Under the pieces are notes generated by a model. It saw only the letters and a program-made list of their open reading frames with translations. It ran no database searches and had not been told where the DNA came from. A stretch of 64,000 nucleotides of DNA, taken from positions 186,001 through 250,000 of the forward strand of contig JAFDYV010000009.1 of assembly GCA_018267275.1 (NCBI GenBank). The letters run 5' to 3'. This DNA comes from Bacteroidota bacterium. GTDB taxonomy: Bacteria; Bacteroidota; Bacteroidia; Cytophagales; Cyclobacteriaceae. A program made the position numbers and the translations under genes. Of the stretch, positions 8,977-18,810 are shown piece after piece; positions within the stretch are counted from its first letter, which is position 1; each line of letters starts with the position of its first letter.

Positions 8977-9828
8977 ATGATTTTCCTATTCAAGCTGGGC
9001 TTTTTAGAAGTGAGCTGGGTCGATTTTGTAGATGTGGCCTTGGTGGGAATTTTGTTGTACCAAGTTTACAAGTTGATCCGCGGCAGTATTGCCGTCAACA
9101 TCTTTCTGGGCATACTTGCTTTGTACTTAGTTTATTTGATTGTACGAGCCGCACAAATGGAATTGCTCGCCACTATTTTGGGCCAGTTCATGGGTGTAGG
9201 CGTGCTCGCAATGATTATTTTGTTTCAGCCAGAAATCAGAAAGTTTTTATTGTTGATCGGCCGCACCACCGAAATCAATCGCGGCAGCTTGTTAAAATCA
9301 ATTGTGAACTGGCGCACCGGATACCATGATGATTTTGATGTGCACCAAGTAATTGAGGCCGTGAAGAATTTGAAAGCGACTCGCACCGGGGCTCTCATTG
9401 TGTTTTCGCGCGACATGGAATTGAAATTTTATGCTGAGACTGGAGACCCCGTAGATGCTGAAGTAACCAAGCGTTTGCTCTTATCCATATTCAATAAAAA
9501 CAGCCCGTTGCACGATGGAGCTGCCATCATTTACCAAGGCAGAATAAAAGCCGCCCGTTGTGTTTTACCTGTAAGCGAAAACGATCACTTGCCTCCGCAC
9601 TTCGGCCTGCGTCACCGCTCAGCTATTGGTATGAGCGAAACAACAGATACCTTGGTGATGGCTATTTCCGAAGAAACCGGCCGACTGATTCTAGCCCGCA
9701 ATGGTAAATTTATTCGTGGTTTAAAACTGAAACAAGTTGAGCAGCGAATTTTAGAATATCTGCACAATACCGAACCACAAAACTGGGAAGAAGTTGCTGA
9801 AGAGCCTGAACCTACCGAGGCGAATTAG
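8977..9828 (+). CDS. cdaA: Diadenylate cyclase CdaA (c-di-AMP synthase)
   Basis: 283 residues: three N-terminal membrane helices (about 12-100) followed by a cytoplasmic DisA_N diadenylate cyclase domain. The catalytic motifs are intact: SPLHDGAAII (DGA) and FGLRHRSAIGMSE (RHR). The enzyme condenses two ATP to c-di-AMP, a second messenger linked to envelope stress and ion homeostasis. The start at ATG 8977 directly precedes the first hydrophobic segment. It follows folP and precedes the secreted WD40-caspase gene on the same strand, 40 bases away, so the latter may be read from the same transcript. Confidence 0.96.
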   Translation: MIFLFKLGFLEVSWVDFVDVALVGILLYQVYKLIRGSIAVNIFLGILALYLVYLIVRAAQMELLATILGQFMGVGVLAMIILFQPEIRKFLLLIGRTTEINRGSLLKSIVNWRTGYHDDFDVHQVIEAVKNLKATRTGALIVFSRDMELKFYAETGDPVDAEVTKRLLLSIFNKNSPLHDGAAIIYQGRIKAARCVLPVSENDHLPPHFGLRHRSAIGMSETTDTLVMAISEETGRLILARNGKFIRGLKLKQVEQRILEYLHNTEPQNWEEVAEEPEPTEAN

Positions 9829-9868
9829 ATACGAGATGTGAGCCTTGAGACTTGAGCCATACAATTAC

Positions 9869-12800
9869 ATGAAATCATTTTTACCGACTGCCTACTTCTT
9901 ATTTTCAACTATTCATTTACTCTCACAATCCATGCAAACCGTGGTGCAGCGTGGGCATGAGTTGGCAGTTTTATCAGTAGCCATCAGCCCAGATAGCAAC
10001 TATGTAGCCACCGGTAGCCGAGATAAGTCTGCAAAACTTTGGGACCTGGCTACGGGGCGGGAAGTAAGAAGTTTTTTGGGCCACCAGTTTTCTGTTTTTG
10101 ATTTGGCATTTAGTCGCGATGGCAAGTTACTGGTGACTGGCAATGGAGACGGCACCGCTAAGATTTGGGATGTGACCACGGGTAAGGAATTGCTTTCAGT
10201 AATTACCGGTAAAGAACAAGTAACTGACGTAGCGTTCGATCCAAAAGGAAAGTTTTTTGTTACCGTGGGCTTTAAGCGGGGGGTAGTGGTTTGGGAATAT
10301 CCTTCAAAGAAAATTGTAAAGGAAATTGAAGCAAACGGTTACGCAGGGTCGGGTGGATTATTACACATTACGCTGAGTCCGAATGGCGAGTGGCTGGCCG
10401 TAGGCGAAGACGATTTTACGGTTAACGTATACCGAACTAGCACGTGGGAAAAATCACACACCATCAATACTTCTGAAATTCATTCATCGTGCGGTGGATG
10501 CTATACCGATGTAGATTTTACACCCGACAGCAAATTCTTGTTAAAAGCTTCTGACAATGACGAGGTTGCCAAATATGAAGTGGCTACCGGAAAGAGAGTA
10601 TTGCGGTATAAGAAAATAGCACAAGATCTTGCTTCTGCTGCATTTAGCCTTGACGGCAAACGGATGGCGCTTTGTACAGAAAAATATATCACCATCTATG
10701 ATGGCATCAAAGGCGACTCGTTACTGGCAATCGAGCCTCGGGTAGAAGCCAAGTTAAACCAAGCGCGGTTTACGGCCAATGGCAAAAGCTTACTCGTAGC
10801 GTGCGACAACAACGAGACATTGATTTTTGATGTGGCAACCGGCCGAAAGAAAGGAGCCCTCACCGGATTTCTCAATCAGCGCGACAAGGGCGGACTCAAC
10901 TACGACCTCAATTCTTATTGGGAGGGATACATTGCTCGATACCTTCGATTGAAGAATCAAGTGTTGCTTAGCCGAGATAACAAAACGTTACTGAAGGGAA
11001 AATTTGGCAGCAAAGTAAAGCGCTGGGACATCGCCTCTGGCAAAACAGAAATGGAATATGTGGGCCATCAAAAAGCAGCTGTTTGTTATCAATATTCAAA
11101 AGATGGGAAAAGACTTTTGACCGGTGGCGGTGATGGCACCATCATTTTATGGGATGTAGCTACTGGCGATACGCTGCGAACGATTAAATCCTATCGCGAA
11201 CCAATTTTCGATGTTCGTTTCAATAGCGATGAGACGCAAATACTAAGCAGCAGTTGGGAGAAAAATGCCAAAATACATGATGTAGCCACAGGGAAGCGTT
11301 TGCACCTTTTTGAGTTTGAGCAAGGATCTGCCTATCAAGTTCAATTCAGCAGAAATGATCTGTACCTATTTACCGCTACTTTGAAAGGCGACAACACCGA
11401 AGCAAATGTCCTGCAGATGCGCGAAATTGATACACAAAAAATTGTTCGCACGTTTGAGGGGCACACCGAAACCATTTCGTCACTACAAGTTTCACAAGAT
11501 GGAAAAAAGTTGCTCACCGCCAGTTGGGATGGCACCATCCGTTTGTGGGATGTGTCTACAGGATTGGCAGACAAGAAATTTGTGGGCCACGTGGGTGCTG
11601 TTCATACGGCCATTTTTTGTAATCAAGAGCGAAATATGTTTACCGCAGGGGCAGACCGGGTCATTAGGTATTGGGACGTTGCCACAGGTAAAGTTTTAAA
11701 AAGCTATGAAGGGCATTCTGCAGAAGTCACCAGCCTGCAATTGACAACTGATGAAAAAATGTTGATCAGCCATTGCCTTGATGGAACAACCAAGTTTTGG
11801 AACTTGAGTTCTGGGAAAGAATTTTTTGAGCATATCCATTTTGGCGAGCACGATTGGATGGTGAAGAATTCAGAAGGTTATTTCAATGGCACTGACAGAG
11901 CGCGGCAATACATTCATTTTGTTGATGGCATGAAAACCTATTCGGCTGATCAGTTTTTCGAAGAGTTTTACCGGCCCGATCTATTGCCCAAGATATTTCA
12001 AAACCGTGGTGGAGACGATGGTTCTAAAGGAATTCAGGGAAAAATCCAGCAATCACCACCACCCACAGTAAAGGTTGCAATAATGCCAGCTTCTACCAAT
12101 GACAAAGCCGATATTTACGTGCGCGTTTCTGATAATGGAGCAGGTGTGCAAAATCTCAAGCTTTTTCACAATGGGAAATCTGTGACGCTTGATCCATCCT
12201 TTATTCTTCCCCGTGGAAAAGATCAGTCGGCTACGCTAAAGCAAACCGTTTCTTTAGTTGGGGGTAATAATGTTTTTACAGCTACCGCTTCGAACAAAGA
12301 TAAAATAGAAGCCGATCCTCAATCTGCAGAGGTTTTTTCGGACGTGGCTACGAAAACAAGTACCTGCTACTTGATGGCCGTGGGCATTAACCAATACAAA
12401 AACCCACGCATGGCATTAAACTACGCCAAGCCAGATGCGGAATCATTCCAAAAAATGGTAGATCACCAAACTGGCTTATACAAAAACATCGAGGTACACT
12501 CGCTGTATGATACAGATGCTACGCGAGCCAATATCCTTGGCAAACTTGAAGAACTGTCTGCCAAAATACATCCGGAAGATGTTTTCATTTTTTATTATGC
12601 GGGTCATGGTAGTATGGTAGACGATCGTTTCTTTTTCATTCCCAGCGAAAGCCTGCGATTATATGATTTGAGTTCGTTGCAAAAGGAAGCGATTGAGGCC
12701 TCGTCATTACAAGATAAGCTAAAGAACATCAAAGCACTGAAGCAATTGATTGTGATGGATGCTTGCCAGTCTGGTGGCTCCGTTGAGTTACTCGCAACAC

Positions 12801-13114
12801 GCGGTGCAGCCGAAGAGAAAGCAATTGCGCAACTCTCACGCAGTGCAGGCATCCACGTGATGGCATCGGCAGGAAGCGAACAATTTGCAACAGAGTTTGC
12901 AGAACTAGGGCATGGGCTATTTACTTATTTGCTGATAAAGGCTTTGCAAGGTGATGCCGATGGCGCACCCAAAGATGGAAAAGTCACCATCTACGAATTA
13001 AAATCTTATCTGGATGACCAAGTACCAGAGATGACACGAAAATTAAAAGGCAAGCCGCAATACCCATACACTTTCTCGCGCGGTCAAGACTTTCCTGTGG
13101 TGATTGAAAACTAA
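9869..13114 (+). CDS. Secreted WD40-repeat protein with C-terminal caspase (C14) domain
   Basis: 1081 residues from ATG 9869; the frame extends up to TTG 9845, but 9869 begins the signal peptide (MKSFLPTAYFLFSTIHLLSQ). Residues about 25-650 hold at least nine WD40 blades ending in WDVATG-like words, enough for one or two propellers. Residues about 690-810 resemble an Ig-like linker. Residues about 828-1081 are a caspase/metacaspase-like peptidase: LMAVGINQYKNPRMALNYAK, catalytic His913 in YYAGHGS and Cys966 in MDACQSGG. Both catalytic residues are present. A secreted location is unusual for a caspase and implies action in the periplasm or outside the cell. It lies 40 bases after cdaA. Substrate and trigger are unknown. 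Confidence 0.9.
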   Translation: MKSFLPTAYFLFSTIHLLSQSMQTVVQRGHELAVLSVAISPDSNYVATGSRDKSAKLWDLATGREVRSFLGHQFSVFDLAFSRDGKLLVTGNGDGTAKIWDVTTGKELLSVITGKEQVTDVAFDPKGKFFVTVGFKRGVVVWEYPSKKIVKEIEANGYAGSGGLLHITLSPNGEWLAVGEDDFTVNVYRTSTWEKSHTINTSEIHSSCGGCYTDVDFTPDSKFLLKASDNDEVAKYEVATGKRVLRYKKIAQDLASAAFSLDGKRMALCTEKYITIYDGIKGDSLLAIEPRVEAKLNQARFTANGKSLLVACDNNETLIFDVATGRKKGALTGFLNQRDKGGLNYDLNSYWEGYIARYLRLKNQVLLSRDNKTLLKGKFGSKVKRWDIASGKTEMEYVGHQKAAVCYQYSKDGKRLLTGGGDGTIILWDVATGDTLRTIKSYREPIFDVRFNSDETQILSSSWEKNAKIHDVATGKRLHLFEFEQGSAYQVQFSRNDLYLFTATLKGDNTEANVLQMREIDTQKIVRTFEGHTETISSLQVSQDGKKLLTASWDGTIRLWDVSTGLADKKFVGHVGAVHTAIFCNQERNMFTAGADRVIRYWDVATGKVLKSYEGHSAEVTSLQLTTDEKMLISHCLDGTTKFWNLSSGKEFFEHIHFGEHDWMVKNSEGYFNGTDRARQYIHFVDGMKTYSADQFFEEFYRPDLLPKIFQNRGGDDGSKGIQGKIQQSPPPTVKVAIMPASTNDKADIYVRVSDNGAGVQNLKLFHNGKSVTLDPSFILPRGKDQSATLKQTVSLVGGNNVFTATASNKDKIEADPQSAEVFSDVATKTSTCYLMAVGINQYKNPRMALNYAKPDAESFQKMVDHQTGLYKNIEVHSLYDTDATRANILGKLEELSAKIHPEDVFIFYYAGHGSMVDDRFFFIPSESLRLYDLSSLQKEAIEASSLQDKLKNIKALKQLIVMDACQSGGSVELLATRGAAEEKAIAQLSRSAGIHVMASAGSEQFATEFAELGHGLFTYLLIKALQGDADGAPKDGKVTIYELKSYLDDQVPEMTRKLKGKPQYPYTFSRGQDFPVVIEN

Positions 13115-13125
13115 ACAACCAACTA

Positions 13126-13788
13126 TTAACTTTTTAGCACTGTCTTTGTTTTTTGTAACTTACTCCAATTCGGCCTTTTTAGATAAATGAAATAATTCAA
13201 AAAGTGTTTGGGGATAATAACCGCTCGTTTTCTCCTCTCAAAGTCTGTTCCGAAAATCCTAAAAGGGATCGTTTCATTTTTTTCCAATGATTCGTTGATA
13301 ACTTCCGAGTAAACATTAGGTCCCGTCATGTACAATACATTGTTTGGTGATTTGTTTTTGTTAATATTCTCAATACAGCGATTTAGTGTACGCAGCATAA
13401 ATGGGTGGCCTTTATCATAGATCAAAGCCCATTGCACAAACAGTCCAGAGTGTATCTCACGTGACAAAACAGCAACGTCATTATCTTGAATGATGTCGCT
13501 CAACGGACGAATAATCGCACCATCTATGTCGACATACACACCTCCGTATTTGTACAAGACGGCATACCTGAAAAAATCAGCTTTGGCAGCCCCAATTGCC
13601 AATTTGCTATAGGCATTAAAAACTTCTTGGGGATACTCTTCTTTCAAGAACCTATCAATCCGCGCATCATCGTAAAACTCGTAGCGGTAGTCTTTGTTTT
13701 GCTGCTTCATCCACCAAATAAAAAATTTGGTGATGAATGGCAAACGATCGTTGACGTAGGTTTGATAGATTACTTTGGGTATGGCCAC
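13126..13788 (-). CDS. GT32-type glycosyltransferase (capsule/OCH1-like)
   Basis: 220 residues beginning MAIPKVIYQTYVNDRLPFI, the typical opening of family 32 sugar transferases (IPKxIHQxW-like). The DxD metal and nucleotide-sugar motif is in YKYGGVYVDIDGAI, preceded by AAKADFFRYAVLY. These enzymes add a sugar to a growing glycan, often for capsule or O-antigen. Length is near the family norm. It starts 9 bases after the kbl stop and so is probably cotranscribed with kbl, although the functions are unrelated. Donor and acceptor sugars cannot be told from the sequence. It converges with the WD40-caspase gene with 11 bases between stops. Confidence 0.85.
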   Translation of the reverse strand: MAIPKVIYQTYVNDRLPFITKFFIWWMKQQNKDYRYEFYDDARIDRFLKEEYPQEVFNAYSKLAIGAAKADFFRYAVLYKYGGVYVDIDGAIIRPLSDIIQDNDVAVLSREIHSGLFVQWALIYDKGHPFMLRTLNRCIENINKNKSPNNVLYMTGPNVYSEVINESLEKNETIPFRIFGTDFERRKRAVIIPKHFLNYFIYLKRPNWSKLQKTKTVLKS

Positions 13789-13797
13789 AGCGCCAGC

Positions 13798-14994
13798 CTA
13801 TTTTAGCACGCCCAATTCTTTGCCCACTTCTGTAAACGCGCGAATAGCCTTGTCAAGATGATGGCGCTCGTGCGCTGCCGATAATTGAACTCTGATGCGC
13901 GCTTTCCCTTTTGCTACCACCGGATAGAAAAAGCCAATGACATAAATTCCTTTTTCTAAAAGTCGCTCAGCAAACTTCTGCGCCAAAGGAGCCTCGTACA
14001 ACATTATCGGGACAATGGGATGAACGCCCGGCTTGATATCGAAACCAGCTTTGGTCATTTGGTCTCTGAAATATTTTGTGTTTTGTTCAAGCTTGTCGCG
14101 CAACTCTGTGGTTTCAGACAACATGTTGAATACCTCAATGCTCGCACCGACAATAGAGGGTGCCAGCGTATTTGAAAACAAGTAGGGTCGCGAACGTTGA
14201 CGCAAAATTTCAATAATTTCCTTTCGCCCCGAAGTAAAGCCACCTGACGCCCCACCCAGTGCCTTACCGAGGGTGCCGGTTATTATATCTACACGTCCCA
14301 TCACGCCACAGTGTTCGGGCACTCCCCTACCCGTTTTGCCAATGAATCCAGATGAATGGCATTCATCTGTCATCACCAACGCTTCGAATTGATCCGCCAA
14401 GTCACAAATCTTATCTAATTGTGCAATCGTGCCGTCCATTGAAAAGGCACCATCTGTCACAATAATGATTTGCTGAGCTCCGGCTTTACGCGCTTCCTCT
14501 AGTTGCAACTGTAAATCGACCATGTCGTTGTGCTTGTAGCGGTAGCGCATGGCTTTGCACAAACGCACGCCATCGATAATTGAGGCGTGATTTAGTTCAT
14601 CTGACATGATCGCATCTTTTTCTCCGAACAAAGGTTCAAACACACCTCCGTTGGCATCAAATGCGGCTGCATACAAGATTGTATCTTCCGTGCCCAGGAA
14701 TGTTGAAATTTTTACTTCTAGTTCTTTATGAATGTCTTGCGTACCGCAAATGAACCGAACCGATGACATACCAAAGCCGTGGGTATCAATAGCGCTTTTT
14801 GCTGCTGCAACTACCCGTGGATGAGACGAAAGACCCAAGTAGTTGTTGGCGCAAAAGTTTATCACCTCTTTGCCATCGCTGGTTTTGATATCAGCCCCCT
14901 GAGGTGTGGTGATGATTCTCTCTTTCTTAAATAGCCCCGCCTCACGAATAGCGTTCAATTCCTTTTCCAAAACTGGTTTGAGAGTCTTATACAT
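13798..14994 (-). CDS. kbl: Glycine C-acetyltransferase (2-amino-3-ketobutyrate CoA ligase)
   Basis: 398 residues of the PLP-dependent alpha-oxoamine synthase family. Features: [17 protein letters not shown] near the N-terminus, [35 protein letters not shown] and the PLP lysine in [14 protein letters not shown]. Kbl cleaves 2-amino-3-ketobutyrate with CoA to glycine and acetyl-CoA. Its divergent neighbour encodes the threonine dehydrogenase that makes this substrate, so the pair forms the threonine-to-glycine route; this supports Kbl over related BioF or HemA enzymes. The start is supported by a TAGATTTG box at 15011-15018. Confidence 0.95.
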   Translation of the reverse strand: MYKTLKPVLEKELNAIREAGLFKKERIITTPQGADIKTSDGKEVINFCANNYLGLSSHPRVVAAAKSAIDTHGFGMSSVRFICGTQDIHKELEVKISTFLGTEDTILYAAAFDANGGVFEPLFGEKDAIMSDELNHASIIDGVRLCKAMRYRYKHNDMVDLQLQLEEARKAGAQQIIIVTDGAFSMDGTIAQLDKICDLADQFEALVMTDECHSSGFIGKTGRGVPEHCGVMGRVDIITGTLGKALGGASGGFTSGRKEIIEILRQRSRPYLFSNTLAPSIVGASIEVFNMLSETTELRDKLEQNTKYFRDQMTKAGFDIKPGVHPIVPIMLYEAPLAQKFAERLLEKGIYVIGFFYPVVAKGKARIRVQLSAAHERHHLDKAIRAFTEVGKELGVLK

Positions 14995-15010
14995 AATTGA
15001 GAATTTTGCA

Positions 15011-15018
15011 CAAATCTA
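15011..15018 (-). promoter_or_regulatory. -7 box (TAGATTTG) for kbl
   Basis: Exact match to TAnnTTTG on the minus strand, 16 bases before the kbl ATG. It lies in the short divergent region shared with tdh. Confidence 0.6.
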
Positions 15019-15055
15019 CAATCGCTTTTGTAAATCGTAAATCGCATTTTTCTAA

Positions 15056-15063
15056 TAACTTCG
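15056..15063 (+). promoter_or_regulatory. Possible -7 box (TAACTTCG) for tdh
   Basis: One mismatch from TAnnTTTG, 20 bases before the tdh ATG. The kbl and tdh boxes lie 37 bases apart, back to back, so one regulator could control both; no palindrome was found between them. Confidence 0.4.
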
Positions 15064-15083
15064 CGCGTTCATTCGTTTGAAAC

Positions 15084-16046
15084 ATGCAAAAAACAAGGAT
15101 TTTGTTGATTGGTGCAGGGGGCCAGTTGGGTTCAGAACTCACACAAGGATTGTGGAAAATCTACGGGCAAGAAAATGTAATTGCCTCTGACATCAAAGAT
15201 GCTACGGGAATTTTAAAGGAAGGCCCGTATGAAAAATTTGATGTGATGCAGCGCGACAAATTGTTCGAGCTAATCAAGAAGAATCAAATTACTCAGATCT
15301 ACCATTTGGCAGCACTGCTGTCAGCCACAGGCGAAAAAGACCCGCGTTGGGCCTGGAAGCTAAACATGGAAAGCTTGCTGTTTGTGTTGGAAGCAGCGCA
15401 TGAATTAAAACTGCATAAAGTGTATTGGCCCAGTTCTATTGCAGCGTTTGGGCCGACTACCCCAAAGCAAAACACCCCACAAGACACCATAATGGATCCT
15501 ACCACGGTTTACGGAATCACAAAACTCGCGGGAGAACTTTGGTGCGAATATTATTTTAGGAGATATGGTGTAGACGTGCGCAGTTTGCGATACCCCGGTT
15601 TAATCGGTTACAAAACTCCACCCGGGGGCGGCACCACTGATTACGCGGTTGACATTTACTTCAAAGCCATCAAAGAAAAAAATTACGAGTGCTTTTTGGC
15701 AGCGGATACTTACCTGCCGATGATGTATATGGACGATGCCGTGAAGGCCACCATCGATTTGATGGAAGCGCCCGCAGAAAAAGTAAAAGTGCGTACTAGT
15801 TACAACATTAGCGCAATGAGTTTTTGTCCCGCACAAATAGCCTCAACCATAAAGAAACACATACCTGATTTCACCATTAGTTACAAGCCAGATTTTCGTC
15901 AAGCGATTGCAGACTCATGGCCAAAATCAATTGATGATTCGCCCGCGCGCAGTGACTGGGGATGGAAGAATCAATTTGGTTTGGAAGAGATGACTGAAGA
16001 TATCTTGTCAAACCTTCGTCAAAACCCGAGCTTGTTAGGGCACTAG
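15084..16046 (+). CDS. tdh: L-threonine 3-dehydrogenase, short-chain (SDR) type
   Basis: 320 residues of the extended SDR/epimerase family. The Rossmann motif is LLIGAGGQLGSELTQGL at the N-terminus; the catalytic Tyr-x3-Lys is in TTVYGITKLAGE; the sequence LRYPGLIGYKTPPGGGTTDY is characteristic of SDR-type threonine dehydrogenases rather than sugar epimerases. The enzyme oxidises threonine to 2-amino-3-ketobutyrate with NAD+, feeding the divergent kbl product. Its last 12 bases overlap the end of the convergent T9SS cargo gene. The symbol tdh is used in the functional sense; the protein is unrelated to the zinc-dependent E. coli enzyme. Confidence 0.92.
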   Translation: MQKTRILLIGAGGQLGSELTQGLWKIYGQENVIASDIKDATGILKEGPYEKFDVMQRDKLFELIKKNQITQIYHLAALLSATGEKDPRWAWKLNMESLLFVLEAAHELKLHKVYWPSSIAAFGPTTPKQNTPQDTIMDPTTVYGITKLAGELWCEYYFRRYGVDVRSLRYPGLIGYKTPPGGGTTDYAVDIYFKAIKEKNYECFLAADTYLPMMYMDDAVKATIDLMEAPAEKVKVRTSYNISAMSFCPAQIASTIKKHIPDFTISYKPDFRQAIADSWPKSIDDSPARSDWGWKNQFGLEEMTEDILSNLRQNPSLLGH

Positions 16047-17217
16047 AATTCGAGCCAACTTACTAAGCTCGTTGGTGGTAATTTTCACCAAGTATGTTCC
16101 GGACTCCAGCGGAGCTGCAACTACCGTTTCATTACCTTTTACCTCGCCCCTGGTCAGTTCGAGACCATTCAAGTCTGTGATTATAAAGCTGCCCGCTGTC
16201 TCAGGGATAAAGTTAAGTTCAATAACAAAATTGTTCCCTTTCGCTACCGGATTGGGGTAAAAATTTGCACTGTAGCTTCCTTCAAAAAAAACAGAAATAG
16301 ACTTAAAGGTTTCTGAATGCAAGTCAAAATCAACAGACTTTAGCCGGTAATAAGAAGTTCCCAAAAGTGGGTTTTTGTCGAATAACTGGTAGGCACTTCT
16401 GTTCACTGTTGTGCCGTTGCCTTTCAGTTGGCCGATCGATCGAAAGTCAATACCATTGGGCGAACGCTCAACATCAAAATAATCAAAGTTGAGTTCTGAG
16501 GCTGTAGCCCATTTCAAAGCAACTTGCTGTCCTTCGGGAGCAGCTTCAAAAAAGAGCAAAGAAATTGGTACAGTTCCGTTGGAACACTGGGTGGAACAAT
16601 TGCCGCACGTGCAAGTGCCGCCTACCGAGATAGACCCAGGAGGACCGGCAATCGTGCCATTGTTCCCTAGCGAAACGCTTCCAGTAACGTTAATTGTTCC
16701 AGATCCGCTGGTAGTGATTTGCGCATTCGTTCCGGCTGAAAAACTTCCACCCACAGAGAGGCTTCCGGTGCCTGATACGGTTAGTTGTGCTCCGTTTTGC
16801 AAACTCACGTTGCCATGCACAATTAATTGACCTCCGCCAGAAATATTCAATTGCAAATTGTTGTTCACCGTAAGGTCACCCCAAATTTCGAGCACCCCGG
16901 TGATAGTGAAAGTGCCATTGTTATTGACGATAATTGACTTTTTCGTTCCGCCCGCAAAAAGGGCTGAAGAACCAAGGGTCAGGTTTCCTCCGGAATTGAC
17001 GGTTAATGTTACTCCATTTCCGACCGAAACCATTCCCTATTAAGCGCGAATCTGAAACCGTTGGGTTCGCAGAAATGGATACGTTCGTGCCCGTTCCGGA
17101 TGGCACCGTTCCAGTGCTCCAGTTCGATCCCACATTCCAGTTTCCGTTGGTATTAAAAGTTTGGCCAAAGGCTGGCAATGCCAAGAGAACAAATAAACCC
17201 AATACCAAATTTTTCAT
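16035..17217 (-). pseudogene. T9SS-sorted surface protein gene with a one-base frameshift
   Basis: Two overlapping frames make one gene. The first (from ATG 17217) has a signal peptide (MKNLVLGLFVLLALPAFGQ) and runs through NGNWNVGSNWSTGTVPSGTG to about 17037; the second continues from there to the stop at 16035 with beta-helix-like repeats (LTVNSGGNLTLGSS, ISGGGQLIVHGNVSL) and a type A T9SS sorting domain (NFYPNPVAKGNNFVIEL ... GTYLVKITT ... LARILVP). Removing one C from the CCC run at 17035-17037 joins the frames smoothly as SRLIGMVSVGNGVTLT. Between these ends is a Cys-rich CTCGNCSTQC stretch (near 16610) and a fibronectin-like region. Either a real disabling mutation, programmed slippage, or an assembly error; the second part cannot be exported without the first. 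Confidence 0.8.
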
Positions 17218-17245
17218 TTACCGGTATATTTTGGTTAGATACCAA

Positions 17246-17253
17246 TACTTTTG
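17246..17253 (+). promoter_or_regulatory. -7 box (TACTTTTG) for the flippase gene
   Basis: Exact TAnnTTTG match, 39 bases before the ATG at 17293. Confidence 0.5.
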
Positions 17254-17292
17254 ATGAAGTAAACATCAACATTACAAATTTTTTCTCAGTCT

Positions 17293-18735
17293 ATGTCAAA
17301 ACTTAAGGGTTTAGCTGGCCAAACAGTACTTTATGGGCTTGGTAGCATGCTGCCTCGCTTCTTAAATTTCTTGTTGGTGCCGCTTCACACCAAAAGCATG
17401 TTTTCCACCGCCCAGTATGGTGAAATCACTAATTTAATGGCCATTGTTGGAGTGATCAACGTGGTGTACATGTTTGGGATGGAAACGGCTTACTTTCGTT
17501 TTTCAAACCAGCCGGGCGCTGATCCTAAAAAGGTTTTCAACCTAGCTCAAACCGTGGTGGTGATGCTAAGTCTATTGTTATCCATTGCGTTCATCGGATT
17601 TTCAAGCCCTATCGCAAGCGCACTTGGACAGAGTGCACACCGCGAGTTTATCATCTGGTTGGTGTTAGTGATGTTAATCGATGCGGTGGTTGCAATACCA
17701 TTTGCACAATTGCGATTAGAGAAAAAAGCAACGCTATTTGCAGTGTATAAGCTTGCAAACGTGAGCGTCTTGATGGGGCTCAATTATTACTTTCTCAAAA
17801 TAAACTATAACCCCAGCATAGGAATTGGATATGTATTTTTGGCCAACCTTATTGCAAATGCTTTTTTTATAATATTCTTTTTGCGGACACTCTTATCCTG
17901 GCGGCCAGCGTGGGATGCATCGCTATCACCTGAAATGATAAAATACGCTTATCCGGTAATGCTTACCGGCCTGGCAGGAATGACCAACGAGTTTTTTTCG
18001 AGAACCACATTAGAATATTGGTTGCCCCAAGGATTTTATGGAAAAATGACCAACAAAGAAGCGCTTGGCGTTTTCGGGGCGTGTTACAAATTCGCGGTGT
18101 TGATGAACCTTGGTATCCAGGCATTTCGATATGCGGCAGAACCATTCTTTTTTTCAAACGCTAACGACAAAAACTCGCCTGCGCTTTTCGCAAAAGTAAA
18201 TCACTATTTTGTAGTAGTGGGGTGCATTGTGTTGCTCGGGGTGAGCATCAACTTAGACATCATTAAACATTTTATTGGCGATAAGTTTTGGTCTGGTCTC
18301 AACATCGTTCCAATTCTGCTGTTGGCCTATTTGTTTCTCGGCATTTACTACAACACAAGTGTTTGGTTTAAACTCACAGGCAAAACGCACATAGGCACCA
18401 TCATCACATTGACAGGGGTCGCAATCACGATTTTGGGTAACTATTGGCTTATCCCAGTCTTGGGCTATTTGGGCAGCAGTTGGGCAGCCCTTGCTTGTTA
18501 CTTCTCAATGACAGCGTTGTGTTATTGGTTGGGTCAAAAGTACTACCCCATTCCCTACACAGTTGGTAAAGATTTGGGGTACATAATTATCACCATGCTT
18601 ATTGTCTACTCGGTGTATCAGATTAATATCAGCGATACGTTTTTTGCATCACTGTTTCACATTGCAGTAACCATTATTTTTACCTCCATTTGTATACTCT
18701 TGGCAAGACGAGACTTGGCAAGGAAAACGGCTTAA
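17293..18735 (+). CDS. Oligosaccharide flippase family protein (Wzx/MATE-like)
   Basis: 480 residues with about 12-14 hydrophobic segments spread over the whole length, starting MSKLKGLAGQTVLYGLGSML, a typical polysaccharide-flippase opening with an amphipathic start. The family moves lipid-linked sugars across the inner membrane. No export signal is needed. It lies alone on its side of a likely promoter and is followed by a TPR protein gene with its own promoter box. Whether the cargo is a capsule, O-antigen or peptidoglycan precursor cannot be decided; no polymerase or chain-length gene is next to it. Confidence 0.88.
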   Translation: MSKLKGLAGQTVLYGLGSMLPRFLNFLLVPLHTKSMFSTAQYGEITNLMAIVGVINVVYMFGMETAYFRFSNQPGADPKKVFNLAQTVVVMLSLLLSIAFIGFSSPIASALGQSAHREFIIWLVLVMLIDAVVAIPFAQLRLEKKATLFAVYKLANVSVLMGLNYYFLKINYNPSIGIGYVFLANLIANAFFIIFFLRTLLSWRPAWDASLSPEMIKYAYPVMLTGLAGMTNEFFSRTTLEYWLPQGFYGKMTNKEALGVFGACYKFAVLMNLGIQAFRYAAEPFFFSNANDKNSPALFAKVNHYFVVVGCIVLLGVSINLDIIKHFIGDKFWSGLNIVPILLLAYLFLGIYYNTSVWFKLTGKTHIGTIITLTGVAITILGNYWLIPVLGYLGSSWAALACYFSMTALCYWLGQKYYPIPYTVGKDLGYIIITMLIVYSVYQINISDTFFASLFHIAVTIIFTSICILLARRDLARKTA

Positions 18736-18776
18736 GTAACAAGGGTGAAAGCCATCTCAAAATCAGAATTTTAGAT

Positions 18777-18784
18777 TAACTTTG
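18777..18784 (+). promoter_or_regulatory. -7 box (TAACTTTG) for the TPR gene
   Basis: Exact match to TAnnTTTG. An in-frame stop at 18772-18774 and the lack of ATG or GTG between it and the signal peptide leave TTG 18811 as the start; the box is 26 bases before it. Confidence 0.6.
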
Positions 18785-18810
18785 CCGATTGTAAAAAGCC
18801 AATTTTCGAG

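Noticed and set aside
9869..13114. Classic cytoplasmic caspase defence (abortive infection) system
   Set aside because: The protein has a clear signal peptide and no defence genes or effector partners are near.
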